Counted from the first letter of the stretch, positions 7,786 through 17,728 are shown. The stretch: 64,000 nucleotides of DNA from Glaciecola sp041380235 (GCF_041380235.1 NZ_JBGIYY010000012.1:92554-156553), one strand, 5' to 3'. Made by a program: numbers and translations. The notes: generated by a model from the letters alone, not told the origin.

Positions 7786-9735
7786 CTATTCTTCAGTTGG
7801 TGTTTTTATTGACTCTGGAGGTGCGATGAAATATCCCTGCACACCGTCTATACCGTGTTCTAACAGCCACGTTTGTTCAGCTTGGGATTCGATTTTTTCG
7901 GCGATAATCCTAATATCTAATCCGTGCGCGATGTTAATCAGTGATTTTACAAACAATTGATTGTCGGTTTCGGTGTGAATACTCTTAGTAAAACGTCCGT
8001 CAACTTTTAAATAGTCAGGCATTATCTGGCGGATATGGGCAATTCCAGCTAGTTGGGCACCAAAGTGCTCTACACAAATGGCCATTCCGTAAGACTTAGC
8101 GGTTTTAGTCAGCTCTTCAAGTGAGTCAACATCGTGTACAAGCGCCCGCTCAGGGATTTCTAATACGATATTAGGGCACGTTGAGCGATACACATTTAGT
8201 TTTTCAATAAACCAAGCAATAAACGCTTTATCAAACAGCGATATTCTGCTGATATTTACACCTACTTTTTCATTTAGTTGAGACGCCAATATAAACATAT
8301 TTTGAATAATCAGTTTGTCGAGCTGCTGTGCATAGTCTAAACGCATAGACGCTGGTAAAAGCTGCGCCATTGGGACTAATTCTTTTGTTTGACTGTCAGT
8401 TAAGCGAGCAAACCATTCTGAATATATGACGTTGTTAGCTTTGCTTTTTATTGGCTGAGCAACAAAGTCAGCTTTGCCATATTTAATAATATCGTTGAGC
8501 TTGTCGCGCCACTCATGATTAGAGTGGGACATGGTCAAGTTACTACGCAGTTGCCAGCGGCTGTCGGAGTTCGTTGCCGTCATTAGTGCAGAGTCTGCTT
8601 GTTCCATTAGGTCTTTGAAAGAGTCTGAACAACTAAACGAGCTACCGCCAACATGCGCTGCGCCCTCTCGGTGTTCATTTTTTTCTAATCTTTTGGTGTA
8701 AATAGCGAGCAGTTGAGCCATTGCTTTTGCATGACTTTCTCTAATGTTTTCAATAATCAGTGCAAAATCGCCACCGTTAACTCGGTAAATCGCAAAGTGG
8801 TCATATTCTGCTGCTGCGGCCTCTTTTATTGCTTGACAAATAGACTTTAAATACTTGTCTCCAGCATCACCTCCAAACTCGGTGTGAATGGTTTTAAGGC
8901 TGCTAGCGCGCACTAAAAACAAGTAGCCTTCAGACTGTTCGTCGGTGTCGTTGAGCAAACCATTTATCGCCAGTTCAAATGCCCGACGATTGCCTACTCC
9001 GGTAACGAAATCAGCGTAGGCAAAGCGACGATACTCTTCTGATTGGTTGGTCATTTTTTTGAACATAATAAACAGCTTTTCAGACATGCTGTTGATGGCA
9101 TTTACAAAACGATACAGTTCTTTCGTTGTGGGAATGTCTTGAATTTGCTCAAACTGTTTTTGACTAATGGCGTCGGCCTGATCAATAACTTTGTTGATTG
9201 GCTGGGATATGACCTTTTTGACCAAATACCAAACGAATATCATCGCGATAAATAAGCCGCACAGCGTAACAAGCAAGCTGTGAATGGCATTTTGCCACAG
9301 CTGGTTGTAGCCAAAACCTGGATTACTGGTCACTTTTAAGGAACCTTTAATATTCCAACCGTCATTCACCTCAGAGCTCGCTTGAGGTACCGTAATCTTA
9401 AACTTTGATGTGAACCATTCTGGAATGTCGGTTTGCATATCACGTTGTGATTTTTCGAAAATTAGTTTCCCAGTTTCGTCAAAAAGCGCAATAGAGCGAT
9501 AGTATCCACGGTCAAATATTGCATTAACCATGGTTTCAATGATGGGTAAGTCTTCTTCAGATCCAATATATGGGACGATTGACAGGCCCAAAGAGGTTGC
9601 CGTGTCTTGAGCATGAGAATTAAGCTGTTGCTCTAAAAAATGTCGAGTATTTTGGGTGTTTATCCACAGGGTGCCTACGAACACTAGCAATAAAACAAAG
9701 AAAAACCCTAATCCGAGCTGTTTAGATAACGACAT
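7786..9735 (-). CDS. lapD: LapD-like c-di-GMP receptor with degenerate GGDEF and EAL domains
   Basis: An inner-membrane c-di-GMP receptor (649 residues). Order: membrane helix (about 8-28), periplasmic LapD_MoxY_N-type domain (30-145), second helix (about 150-172), HAMP (173-225), GGDEF-like domain (240-395) and EAL-like domain (about 405-645). Both catalytic motifs are lost: GGDEF is NGGDFA near 320-325, the EAL position reads SEWFARL near 439, and the metal-binding DDFG position reads VEHFG. This fits a receptor, not an enzyme. In Pseudomonas, LapD bound to c-di-GMP sequesters the protease LapG and keeps a surface adhesin in place. lapG lies 51 bases upstream on the same strand. Confidence 0.92.
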   Translation of the reverse strand: MSLSKQLGLGFFFVLLLVFVGTLWINTQNTRHFLEQQLNSHAQDTATSLGLSIVPYIGSEEDLPIIETMVNAIFDRGYYRSIALFDETGKLIFEKSQRDMQTDIPEWFTSKFKITVPQASSEVNDGWNIKGSLKVTSNPGFGYNQLWQNAIHSLLVTLCGLFIAMIFVWYLVKKVISQPINKVIDQADAISQKQFEQIQDIPTTKELYRFVNAINSMSEKLFIMFKKMTNQSEEYRRFAYADFVTGVGNRRAFELAINGLLNDTDEQSEGYLFLVRASSLKTIHTEFGGDAGDKYLKSICQAIKEAAAAEYDHFAIYRVNGGDFALIIENIRESHAKAMAQLLAIYTKRLEKNEHREGAAHVGGSSFSCSDSFKDLMEQADSALMTATNSDSRWQLRSNLTMSHSNHEWRDKLNDIIKYGKADFVAQPIKSKANNVIYSEWFARLTDSQTKELVPMAQLLPASMRLDYAQQLDKLIIQNMFILASQLNEKVGVNISRISLFDKAFIAWFIEKLNVYRSTCPNIVLEIPERALVHDVDSLEELTKTAKSYGMAICVEHFGAQLAGIAHIRQIMPDYLKVDGRFTKSIHTETDNQLFVKSLINIAHGLDIRIIAEKIESQAEQTWLLEHGIDGVQGYFIAPPESIKTPTEE

Positions 9736-9786
9736 CTTGGTTGTTCCTCTGTTGTTTAATAACCTTGTATAACATAAGTTTACTCA

Positions 9787-10473
9787 TTAAAAGCCCTGCT
9801 GCATTCTATCATTTAAGTCTTGCCATAATGCGTTATTATTTTGACCTTGCATTTGTCGACCGCGCCCCTGCGATTTTGCTAACCACAAGCCTTCGCCGTT
9901 AAAGCTATAAACCGGGATTAAGTCTCGTCGCTGCGAGGCCGGTAATATGCGCTTGTTGATGTTGTCGAGCACAAGTGGAACTGCACTAGGAGTTTCGTAG
10001 TACGCCAATACCATGTGCGCCTGCCTAGGCCTTGTGGCGGTTACATACATAAGCCTCAACTTTTCAGTTGGCACGCCAAGCTCTCTCAATGAAAAGTACT
10101 TAGCAATACTGAAATCTTCACAGTCGCCGCCGTCGGTGGCGATAAATTCTATAGGCGTCGCCCAATAATCATTAACACCCCAATGTTTTATATCGTCTAC
10201 AAACTCAATTCTATTAAAAAACTGGTTTACTTCAAAAAGCTGGTCTTCTACTGAGCTGTTTCGATTTTCGGCCATCAGCCTTTGCCAGTCGCGCACGCGC
10301 TCTTCTGCTCGTTTGTCGTAGCGCTGCGCTACACTCTCAAATAATTTGCTACTAAATAAAATACTAGAAAATGCAGATGGCAATCCAAGTGTTAGCATTA
10401 ATAAAAGTGCAAATGTTAGAAATCGGCGCATCAACATATTAAAAGCAAAGGCTCTAAAATTAGGTTTATTCAA
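9787..10473 (-). CDS. lapG: LapG-like periplasmic cysteine protease
   Basis: A transglutaminase-like cysteine protease (BTLCP/DUF920 family, 228 residues) acting in the periplasm. The catalytic triad is visible: Cys in GGDCEDFSIAKY (about 118), His in RQAHMVLAYYE (about 153) and Asp in VLDNINK (about 170). The N-terminal hydrophobic segment (FLTFALLLMLTLGLPSAFS) is a signal sequence. The listed start is a TTG; ATG codons at 10437 or 10431, closer to the signal peptide, are also possible, and none has a strong ribosome site. It is followed by lapD in an apparent operon. No large LapA-type adhesin is encoded in this window, so that substrate must lie elsewhere. Confidence 0.92.
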   Translation of the reverse strand: MNKPNFRAFAFNMLMRRFLTFALLLMLTLGLPSAFSSILFSSKLFESVAQRYDKRAEERVRDWQRLMAENRNSSVEDQLFEVNQFFNRIEFVDDIKHWGVNDYWATPIEFIATDGGDCEDFSIAKYFSLRELGVPTEKLRLMYVTATRPRQAHMVLAYYETPSAVPLVLDNINKRILPASQRRDLIPVYSFNGEGLWLAKSQGRGRQMQGQNNNALWQDLNDRMQQGF

Positions 10474-10652
10474 AGGTAATCGCGCTTTAGAGCGGAAACC
10501 TTAACTAAATCTTGTAAAATAGCTCGTTTTTTATCGTTGAAATGGATTTATTTCGATACATAGGTATTTTGAAAGTTAATAAGTGATTCTTTGAATTATC
10601 CTTGGTATTGTTTAAATAACATTTAATTTAGTTTTTTTAACGGCGTTTAAAT

Positions 10653-11546
10653 TTGGCTACTCTTAAATTCACTCAATCTTCTTACAACCCGTTAGTAACA
10701 GTGTACATCACAACATTTAATCGACTCGCATTGCTGAAGCGAGCTATTCAGTCAGTGAAAAATCAGACATATCAGAATATTGAGTTAATCATTGCTGATG
10801 ATGGCTCTTCAGATGGTACTCAAGAATATTTGAAAGGTGAGGCGGCCATTTCTAATTTGATTGCATTTTGCAATGAAGGGGACGCTAAAGGTGCATGTTT
10901 TGGGCGTAATAGAGCTATTGAGAAAGCTAACGGAATTTTTATTACCGGACTTGACGATGATGATTATTTTGAACCATGGAGAATTGAGTCTTTTGTGTCA
11001 TCTTGGCAAAGGTTGACAGCTGAGGGTATCAATTATGCAGGTCTGTTTGACAGCGTCGTGGAGCATAGAAAGTATGCTAAGGTCCGATGTTATGAAACAG
11101 CCAAAGTTTCTATTCGTGCTTTACGAAGAGCGAATGTAGTCGGTAACCAAGTATTTACTACTGCTGCTAACCTTAGAGAAATCAATGGCTTTGATGAGTT
11201 GATGCCGGCTCTTCAAGACTGGGATACATGGATTAGACTCACTCAAGCAAAGGGGGATTTGTTGAATATAAATACATTTTCGTATGTTCAAATTCATGAC
11301 CATGGAGGCAACAGAATTTCTGAAAAACCAGCCTCAAAAATTAGATTTGCCTTCGAGCGACTTCAAAGCAAACTAGCGCCAATGAGTTTTTCCGAAAAAG
11401 CTGCTTTGATGCAAACAATGTATAGTTATCCACAAATCAATAATCTGTTTAGTGAGATATTACTAATTTGTTTGGGGGGCTACTTCCGAAAATGCGCTCA
11501 AATTATTAACCGTACATATTTCAAAAAAAACAAGCAACATAACTAG
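10653..11546 (+). CDS. Family 2 glycosyltransferase
   Basis: A cytoplasmic GT-A fold glycosyltransferase (297 residues) that would add one sugar to the lipid-linked repeat unit. It begins with VTVYITTFNRLALLKRAI, the nucleotide-binding start of GT2 enzymes, followed by IADDGSSDGT and the metal-binding DDDD near residue 108. No ATG lies upstream of the conserved start, so TTG at 10653 is used. It is transcribed divergently from lapG across about 180 AT-rich bases that should hold promoters for both. The sugar and linkage cannot be predicted. Confidence 0.88.
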   Translation: MATLKFTQSSYNPLVTVYITTFNRLALLKRAIQSVKNQTYQNIELIIADDGSSDGTQEYLKGEAAISNLIAFCNEGDAKGACFGRNRAIEKANGIFITGLDDDDYFEPWRIESFVSSWQRLTAEGINYAGLFDSVVEHRKYAKVRCYETAKVSIRALRRANVVGNQVFTTAANLREINGFDELMPALQDWDTWIRLTQAKGDLLNINTFSYVQIHDHGGNRISEKPASKIRFAFERLQSKLAPMSFSEKAALMQTMYSYPQINNLFSEILLICLGGYFRKCAQIINRTYFKKNKQHN

Positions 11547-11750
11547 CGATTACTGGTCGTGAAAGCTCTTTTATCGCTCAAGCGCCTCTAACAGAAAAAA
11601 TAAACTTTATTTATGATTTTTTAGCGGAAGTCTGTAAGCTTGCATTTATATTGCGCAAATGTTTTAACTATTGGCTAAGTCAATGTTTGTAATGTAAATT
11701 TTGTTCGAGCATTCATTGTTAACGTTCACCTGAGATTCTAGCGACATCAA

Positions 11751-12962
11751 ATGAAAATACTTTATTTAATAAATCAATACCCGAAAGTAAGTCACACATT
11801 TATTAGGCGTGAAATACAAGCCCTAGAAAAGCATGGTGTTGAGGTTAAGAGAGTTGCGATGCGTTCCGACGATTTCAATGAAATGAGCGATATAGATAAA
11901 GCTGAATACAAAAAAACGTTTTACGTTCTTAAGGTCGCACCCGTCGCATTATTAAAGCAACTTATTAGTACCGTAATTTCTAAGCCGGCCACCTTTTGGG
12001 TTGTTTTAAAAATAATGTTTAAAATGTACAGACAGTCCAATCAATCTTTAATTAAGCACATAATTTATATTGTTGAGAGTTGTAACGTTGCGAACTACTG
12101 CAATCAACATGGTATCACCCACATCCACGCTCATTTTGGTACAAATCCTGCTGAAGTTGCCATGTATACAGGCTTGCTCACAAGTATTCCATATAGCTTT
12201 ACGGTGCATGGACCTGAAGAGTTTGATAAACCAATCACCCTAAATTTACATGAAAAAATAAAGCACGCAAATGCGGTATTTGCAATTACACACTTTTGCA
12301 AATCGCAGTTGTGTCGCTGGGCGAGATTTGAGGATTGGAATAAAATAAAACTTGTCCATTGTGGATTGGAACCCTCGTTTTTTGACGATACTATTGCAGC
12401 TAAAGACTCCCGAACAAAGCATTTGAATTTTTTATGCATTGGCAGACTTTGCGAGCAAAAGGGGCAGTTGTTACTACTACAGGCTTTTAACAATTTCGTA
12501 AAACAGGGTAATCCGGCCTACCTCACATTTGCCGGAGATGGAGAAATGCGAGACCAAGTCGCGGCATACGTTAGTCAGCACGGCCTCGATAAAAATGTAG
12601 CTATCACAGGCTGGGTAGATTCTAACGAGATTCAATCGTTATTAAAATCAAGTGATGCGATGGTGCTGCCAAGTTTTGCTGAAGGTCTCCCTGTTGCAAT
12701 AATGGAAGCTATGGCTATGGGTGTGGCGGTGATTAGTACCTCTATCGCGGGTATACCTGAGTTGATAGTGCATAGACAGACAGGTTTACTTATTTGTGCT
12801 GGCTCTCAAGTTGCCATTGAGAAAGCGCTTCTAGAGTTTAGTCAACTGAGCAGTATTGAAATCGTTGATATGAAACAAAGGGCCTTTAATGCGGTTAGTA
12901 CTCATCATAACATTGAAACAGAAGCTGCAAAAATTATAAAAATCCTCAAAGGGGCAGTTTAG
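11751..12962 (+). CDS. Family 4 glycosyltransferase
   Basis: A GT-B fold retaining glycosyltransferase (403 residues). The N-terminal domain starts MKILYLINQYPKVSHTFI. The donor-binding C-terminal domain shows FLCIGRLCEQKGQLLLLQAF and the E-x7-E type motif PSFAEGLPVAIMEAMAMG. It is similar to colanic-acid/EPS enzymes of the WcaL group. Its TAG stop is immediately followed by the ATG of the next gene, so the two are co-translated. The 204 bases before it hold no gene. Confidence 0.9.
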   Translation: MKILYLINQYPKVSHTFIRREIQALEKHGVEVKRVAMRSDDFNEMSDIDKAEYKKTFYVLKVAPVALLKQLISTVISKPATFWVVLKIMFKMYRQSNQSLIKHIIYIVESCNVANYCNQHGITHIHAHFGTNPAEVAMYTGLLTSIPYSFTVHGPEEFDKPITLNLHEKIKHANAVFAITHFCKSQLCRWARFEDWNKIKLVHCGLEPSFFDDTIAAKDSRTKHLNFLCIGRLCEQKGQLLLLQAFNNFVKQGNPAYLTFAGDGEMRDQVAAYVSQHGLDKNVAITGWVDSNEIQSLLKSSDAMVLPSFAEGLPVAIMEAMAMGVAVISTSIAGIPELIVHRQTGLLICAGSQVAIEKALLEFSQLSSIEIVDMKQRAFNAVSTHHNIETEAAKIIKILKGAV

Positions 12963-14135
12963 ATGTCCATATTTTTAGCCGGACTATTTTGTTTAATTTC
13001 ATTTGTGTCGTTATTTTTTACAGCCCAACTACTCCTCGGGCAGATTAGTTCGAAGCGTTGTTGTAGCAAAAAAATATCAAGAGAAAAAGCGGCCATCATT
13101 ATTCCTGCACATAATGAAGAAATGGGCATTGAAGCTACGCTGCGGGGGATTCTGACTAAGACAAAAGCGGATGACTTGGTCGTGGTGGTTGCAGACAATT
13201 GCAATGATAAGACTGCTGAGCTTGCTCGCTCTATGGGAGTGATGGTTGTTGAGCGTTTTAACACCAGCGAGGTTGGCAAAGGGCACGCATTACAGGCAGG
13301 TATAAATCATATAGAAGCCTTAGGAAATGAATGGCCGACTATTGTCGTGATGGATGCGGACTGCACTTTTGAAAGTGATGCTCTTGATGTTTTAGTCAGC
13401 GATTCGCAGTCCAAGCAGAGTGTTTCACAAGCTCTTTATTTAATGAAATCACCCAATAAACAGAATGTAAAGTTGAATATAAGCGAATTTACTTGGCTGA
13501 TTAAAAATTGGATTCGGCCTTTAGGACAGAAACGCATGGGCATTAGTTGTCATCTGCAGGGTTCAGGTATGGCTTTTCCAAAACACATTTTCGCGAAGTA
13601 TTCGTTAGCGTCGTCAAATATTGTAGAAGATTTAGAGTTAGGTTTGAACTTGGTAAATGGTGGTGAAGCTATTTTGTTTAATCCTGCAGCTGTGGTGATA
13701 AGTTACTTTCCTGAAAACGAAGAAGGTTTAGATATACAAAGAAAGCGTTGGGAACACGGACACTTTTCTATAATATCGCGCACGCCAAAAGTGTTACTAA
13801 AAGCAATAATGACCATGAACTATCGATTGTTTATGCAGGCACTAGACGCTGCAATTCCACCAACGGTTTTGTGGGGGGTGGTTTTGATGGCGACTACTCT
13901 AACTGCCGCAATAGCTAGTATTTGGATATCAAGCATTTGGTTTTATATATTGGTGTTAAGTGTATTTGCATTAGTTGTTGGACTTGCTATCAGTTGGTTT
14001 AATTTCGGACGCGAAATATTGTCTTTTAGGCAATTAAAAGGAATGCCGTTATTCGTATTAAGCAAATTCAGCATATATTCCAGCTTTTTTACTAATCGCC
14101 AAAAAAAATGGGTGCGCACTAAAAGAGACGATTAA
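12963..14135 (+). CDS. Membrane-bound family 2 glycosyltransferase
   Basis: A membrane GT2 enzyme (390 residues). One helix at the N-terminus (about 2-24) is followed by a GT-A domain with IIPAHNEEMGIEATL, VVVADNCNDKTAELA and the VMDADC metal site. The region FPENEEGLDIQRKRWEHGH corresponds to the acceptor-site (Q/R)xxRW motif of processive-type GT2 enzymes. Two or three further helices lie near the C-terminus (about 300-345). Such proteins resemble cellulose-synthase-like enzymes but are shorter. In a Wzx/Wzy locus it more likely acts as a single-sugar transferase; this is inference. Confidence 0.88.
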   Translation: MSIFLAGLFCLISFVSLFFTAQLLLGQISSKRCCSKKISREKAAIIIPAHNEEMGIEATLRGILTKTKADDLVVVVADNCNDKTAELARSMGVMVVERFNTSEVGKGHALQAGINHIEALGNEWPTIVVMDADCTFESDALDVLVSDSQSKQSVSQALYLMKSPNKQNVKLNISEFTWLIKNWIRPLGQKRMGISCHLQGSGMAFPKHIFAKYSLASSNIVEDLELGLNLVNGGEAILFNPAAVVISYFPENEEGLDIQRKRWEHGHFSIISRTPKVLLKAIMTMNYRLFMQALDAAIPPTVLWGVVLMATTLTAAIASIWISSIWFYILVLSVFALVVGLAISWFNFGREILSFRQLKGMPLFVLSKFSIYSSFFTNRQKKWVRTKRDD

Positions 14136-14145
14136 GTTTAAGCGC

Positions 14146-14856
14146 TCACTCTGCCGCCTTGTGTTTAAGCAGTTTCATAATAAATATTGGTATGCCAAGT
14201 ACGTACCGTTTGAATAAGCGCTTTGGTTCATTTGTTAAGCGGTAAAGCCATTCAAGACCGTTGTTGCGGAAAAAAGTAGGCGCTCGGTCAAAACGATTTG
14301 CCATAAAGTCAAATATGGCGCCTCCATTGATAATGAGAAGAGGCGAAGCGTAGTTTGATTTTAGGAACATTGAAAATGCTTCTTGTTTCGGCATGCCCAT
14401 GCCTAATATCAATATTCGAGGCTGGTGATGCTCTACGAACTCGCTCATTTTTTGGGTAGTCTGAAATCCGTCTAGATAGTCGACAACATTTATGCCTTTA
14501 TCTCTGCAAATAGCCGTTGCTTGCTCAATATAAGGCGATTCTGTTCCGATGAAGCAAATATTATTATTTTTGAAAGCGTTGAGTATAATAGGAATTAAGT
14601 CAGTGCCGTTAGCATTATAACCAGCGGGTTTGTTATAAGCTTTTAATAATATTTTTGCGCCAACGCCATCTCTGAAAAGTACGTCTGAATTCAGTAAACT
14701 GTGTTTAAAAGCGTCCGAATTGTCCGCCATATTGTAGGCATGCGCATTGATAAATGAAACAACGTTTACCTTTGGGTAGCTCATTAAGGAAGAAATTTCA
14801 TCCAATGCCGACTCTTGGGTGTCAACATGTTGAATTTTGGTCACAATATCTATCAT
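14146..14856 (-). CDS. WecG/TagA/CpsF family glycosyltransferase (GT26)
   Basis: A cytoplasmic or membrane-associated GT26 enzyme (236 residues) of the family that adds N-acetylmannosamine-type sugars to lipid-linked intermediates. Diagnostic stretches are NVVSFINAHAYNMA, the DGVGAKILLKAYN region and LGMGMPKQEAF (the GxGxPKQE motif), plus GGAIFDFMANRFDRAP. The ATG at 14856 is preferred because GAGGA lies 10 bases upstream and the conserved region starts there; an ATG at 14898 would add 14 residues and has no good ribosome site. It is convergent with the GT2 gene, with only about 10 bases between stops. Confidence 0.9.
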   Translation of the reverse strand: MIDIVTKIQHVDTQESALDEISSLMSYPKVNVVSFINAHAYNMADNSDAFKHSLLNSDVLFRDGVGAKILLKAYNKPAGYNANGTDLIPIILNAFKNNNICFIGTESPYIEQATAICRDKGINVVDYLDGFQTTQKMSEFVEHHQPRILILGMGMPKQEAFSMFLKSNYASPLLIINGGAIFDFMANRFDRAPTFFRNNGLEWLYRLTNEPKRLFKRYVLGIPIFIMKLLKHKAAE

Positions 14857-15158
14857 TATTTTAGGGTCCTCATGATGTTGACTCAATTGATCATGCATAA
14901 GCTAGAGGATAGCCATTTTTTGGACCTAAATCACTTTTTCTATTTCAATGAGTTTCTCATTCGCAATACCTGAACATTAATTTATGCAAAATAATGTTTA
15001 GCGATGGTTCGTGAAAGCAGACTTAGACGGTATACTCTCAATATCGTTACAATACATATAAACCTTTTTATAAGAGAAAGATATAAATGACTCATAAATG
15101 TTTTACGCTAGACTCCTGTGTTTTGTCAGCATGCAAAGGGCCATAAGTTTTCATCAAT

Positions 15159-16373
15159 ATGTCTAAATTGCCACGCCTATATTTTTACAGCCCATTGTTA
15201 TTATTAGTGATTCTCGCTAGACCCTCTCTTGACCCAATATTTGATTTATTTAAAGTTGGTGGCATGGGTTTTGGTGCAATTGTTAATTTATTTATGCTGT
15301 ATGTGTTATTCGCTATATTAAGTCATGAGCGGTTTAAGCTAAACAAAATGATGATGGCGTGGCTTCCATTAATTTTGATAATGGGCTTCTCTCTCTTATA
15401 TACACCCTATTTAATGCAGGGCCTGCGCAGTTTATTAGTAGTTATAACTTATGTTGCGGTATTTCTTATCCCTTTCCATTTTATAAAATCTGATCAGCAT
15501 TTTATTGAGTGCTTAAAAGTCATCGTTTATTCGTCTTTTATTCCCTTAGTAGCAGTTTTTTATGAGTTTGCTTTTCCCGCTGGTAGTACCAACATAAATG
15601 GGTTCCGATTGTTTTCAACGTTTAACCACCCAAATGTATTTGCTTTTTATTTAGTAACGGTGGTCAGCGTGTGTTTTTTTGCTATAAAAAGCGATTTATT
15701 CGCTCGAGAAGGTAAGTTTCGTCAACAGTGTTGGCTGATTTTATTATTTAGCTTGGTTTGTATATTAGGAACAAAAACGCGCTCTGCTTGGGCGGTTTGT
15801 GCGTTACTTATTTTGGTTTATGGTATTTTTCAGGAAAAGCGCTATCTGCTTTATTTAGTATTCGGAGCGACTGTCGCGTTGATGATACCTAGTATTCAGG
15901 ATAGAGTTTTGGACATCTTCCAAGGCAATGACCCCGATGCACTTCTCAATGATTATGAGGCTTTGAATTCATATGCTTGGCGTAAAGTGATATGGGGCGG
16001 CGCTATAATTAAGTTTTGGGAGCAGCCAATTCTCGGGTTCGGATACGAAAGCTTTACTTATTATTCTAGCGCCTTTTTTATTATTGAAAGCGATACGGGA
16101 GCCGGTGCACATAACACCTATGTTCAATTGTTATTCGAACTTGGACTCGTAGGTTTTTTTGCGTTTTTATGGTTACTAGTACCCTTACTAAAAAAACTTT
16201 GGGAATTAAGAAATAAGGCCTCAGAAAACATAATTGTATTTGCACTATTCGTTGCTTATTGTTTAATTCATTATTCAGATAATGTATTCGATTACCTAGT
16301 GTTTAATTGGTATTTTTGGTTCTTTATAGGTGCTTTTCTTGCCCGCAATAAACTAGATGTTCAAGCAAACTAG
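15159..16373 (+). CDS. Second Wzy-like polymerase / O-antigen ligase family protein
   Basis: A polytopic membrane protein (404 residues, about 10-11 helices). The signature region GFGYESFTYYSSAFF and GAGAHNTYVQLLFELG carries the A-H-N-x-Y element of the O-antigen ligase/polymerase (Wzy_C) family. It would join repeat units at the periplasmic face. The gene is divergent from the GT26 gene across about 300 bases (14857-15158) with no recognisable gene, where both promoters must lie. With the protein at 5588-7009 it makes two members of this family in one locus. Confidence 0.85.
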   Translation: MSKLPRLYFYSPLLLLVILARPSLDPIFDLFKVGGMGFGAIVNLFMLYVLFAILSHERFKLNKMMMAWLPLILIMGFSLLYTPYLMQGLRSLLVVITYVAVFLIPFHFIKSDQHFIECLKVIVYSSFIPLVAVFYEFAFPAGSTNINGFRLFSTFNHPNVFAFYLVTVVSVCFFAIKSDLFAREGKFRQQCWLILLFSLVCILGTKTRSAWAVCALLILVYGIFQEKRYLLYLVFGATVALMIPSIQDRVLDIFQGNDPDALLNDYEALNSYAWRKVIWGGAIIKFWEQPILGFGYESFTYYSSAFFIIESDTGAGAHNTYVQLLFELGLVGFFAFLWLLVPLLKKLWELRNKASENIIVFALFVAYCLIHYSDNVFDYLVFNWYFWFFIGAFLARNKLDVQAN

Positions 16374-16561
16374 TTTGCAGCATAGTATTCACTTCGAAAA
16401 AACATATACATCAATAACATTTCAGTTCTTTATATCTTTATGGCATAAAACGTTGCACCGAAAACCTAAAAGGTATAATAATTCATAAAGCAATATGTAT
16501 TTTTCTCTTAGAATTACTCCACAATTTGAGTAACTAGTGTAGAAAAATACATCAGGAAGAT

Positions 16562-17728
16562 ATGAAAGTACCTTTTCATATTAAAATCAACGAGGGAACG
16601 ACTATTAACATAATTTTTTTTGAGACATTTACACAGTTTGAAAACTCAGGTGATGAGTTAATTAACTTGGCATTAATAAACTTAATTCGGCCACATGGGC
16701 AAGTGATTCTGAATGATAGAAACAGCCCAGACTGGTATCTTCATCGCTTAAAGGCAGAAAACGATATTTTATATTCAAAGAAATATGGTGCGAGCGGGTT
16801 CTATTTTGGAATTTTAAAACACCAAATTGCAAATAGACTTAAGAAGTCGGATACAAATACATTCTTGCTATTACCCCCTGGTCACTTTAGTAGGAAAGGC
16901 AAGCGAGTTGCTGCGAAAACTTTAGAGTTATATCTTAAATTACAATTGTTAAACTGGTTTGGAGTAAAAATTGTTCGGCTGGGTTTTTCGATTGGGCCAT
17001 TTGATAACGCTAATGTTTTGGCGGAAAAATTCGGCAGTAAAGCGTTCAAATTTTACGGTGTTAGAGATACTGTTACGCTTGATTACGCTAAGAAAATTGG
17101 AATCGATAATTGTGACTATTTTCCTGATATGGCTTGGGCGCTGAATGTCGCAGAATATCCAAGGAAAAAAGTTAATGAAAATAAAATAGTAGTTTGTTTT
17201 CGTTCAAATTCCTACGGTACTGTGCATGACCAAAGTTATTTAACACCTCTAATTTTATGCCTAGAAGCTCTATTGCTAGAATCAGAATTCAAAGATTGTG
17301 AGCTTGTTTTTTGCCATCAAGTTGAATTTGATAAGGAGCCATCACGACTTTTGCATGAACATTTTGCAGGAAAACACGTAACAACGTTATTGGATAATCG
17401 TTTAGGTATTGCTGATGCCCATGAGCTCTATTCTGAGGCGGCAATGGTCATAAGTAATCGGTTGCATGTGCTTATTTTAGCAGCCCTCGCAGGCACTTTG
17501 CCTCTAGCTTTAATTAAACCGAGTCATAACGGCAAAATAACCTCGATTTTCAATGATAACGGACTAGCAGAATGTATAGTAGATTCTGAGAAAAGCACCT
17601 TAGAAGTTTGTACAAAAATTGCCGAAGCTTTTGTCAAAAGAGTCAGGCTCCTTGAGCATTTCGAAAATATGAGTAATAAAAACATTCTGAAAATGAAAGC
17701 TACTGCAAAAAATATCTTCAGTGATTAA
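16562..17728 (+). CDS. Polysaccharide pyruvyl transferase family protein
   Basis: A pyruvyl transferase-like enzyme (388 residues) that would place a ketal-linked pyruvate from phosphoenolpyruvate on a sugar of the repeat. Family hallmarks are the N-terminal NSGDELINLALINLI, LLLPPGHFSRKGK, the middle GVRDTVTLDYAKKIG and PDMAWAL, and the C-terminal ISNRLHVLILAALAGTLP. The ATG follows AGGAAG at good spacing. A second, shorter member of the family is encoded at 22689-23699. Related enzymes such as ExoV and PssM decorate acidic exopolysaccharides. The acceptor sugar cannot be told. Confidence 0.88.
   Translation: MKVPFHIKINEGTTINIIFFETFTQFENSGDELINLALINLIRPHGQVILNDRNSPDWYLHRLKAENDILYSKKYGASGFYFGILKHQIANRLKKSDTNTFLLLPPGHFSRKGKRVAAKTLELYLKLQLLNWFGVKIVRLGFSIGPFDNANVLAEKFGSKAFKFYGVRDTVTLDYAKKIGIDNCDYFPDMAWALNVAEYPRKKVNENKIVVCFRSNSYGTVHDQSYLTPLILCLEALLLESEFKDCELVFCHQVEFDKEPSRLLHEHFAGKHVTTLLDNRLGIADAHELYSEAAMVISNRLHVLILAALAGTLPLALIKPSHNGKITSIFNDNGLAECIVDSEKSTLEVCTKIAEAFVKRVRLLEHFENMSNKNILKMKATAKNIFSD

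Noticed and set aside
7786..9735. Reading the LapD-like protein as an active diguanylate cyclase/phosphodiesterase
   Set aside because: GGDEF, EAL and the metal-binding DDFG positions are all altered, and the gene follows lapG, which fits a receptor.
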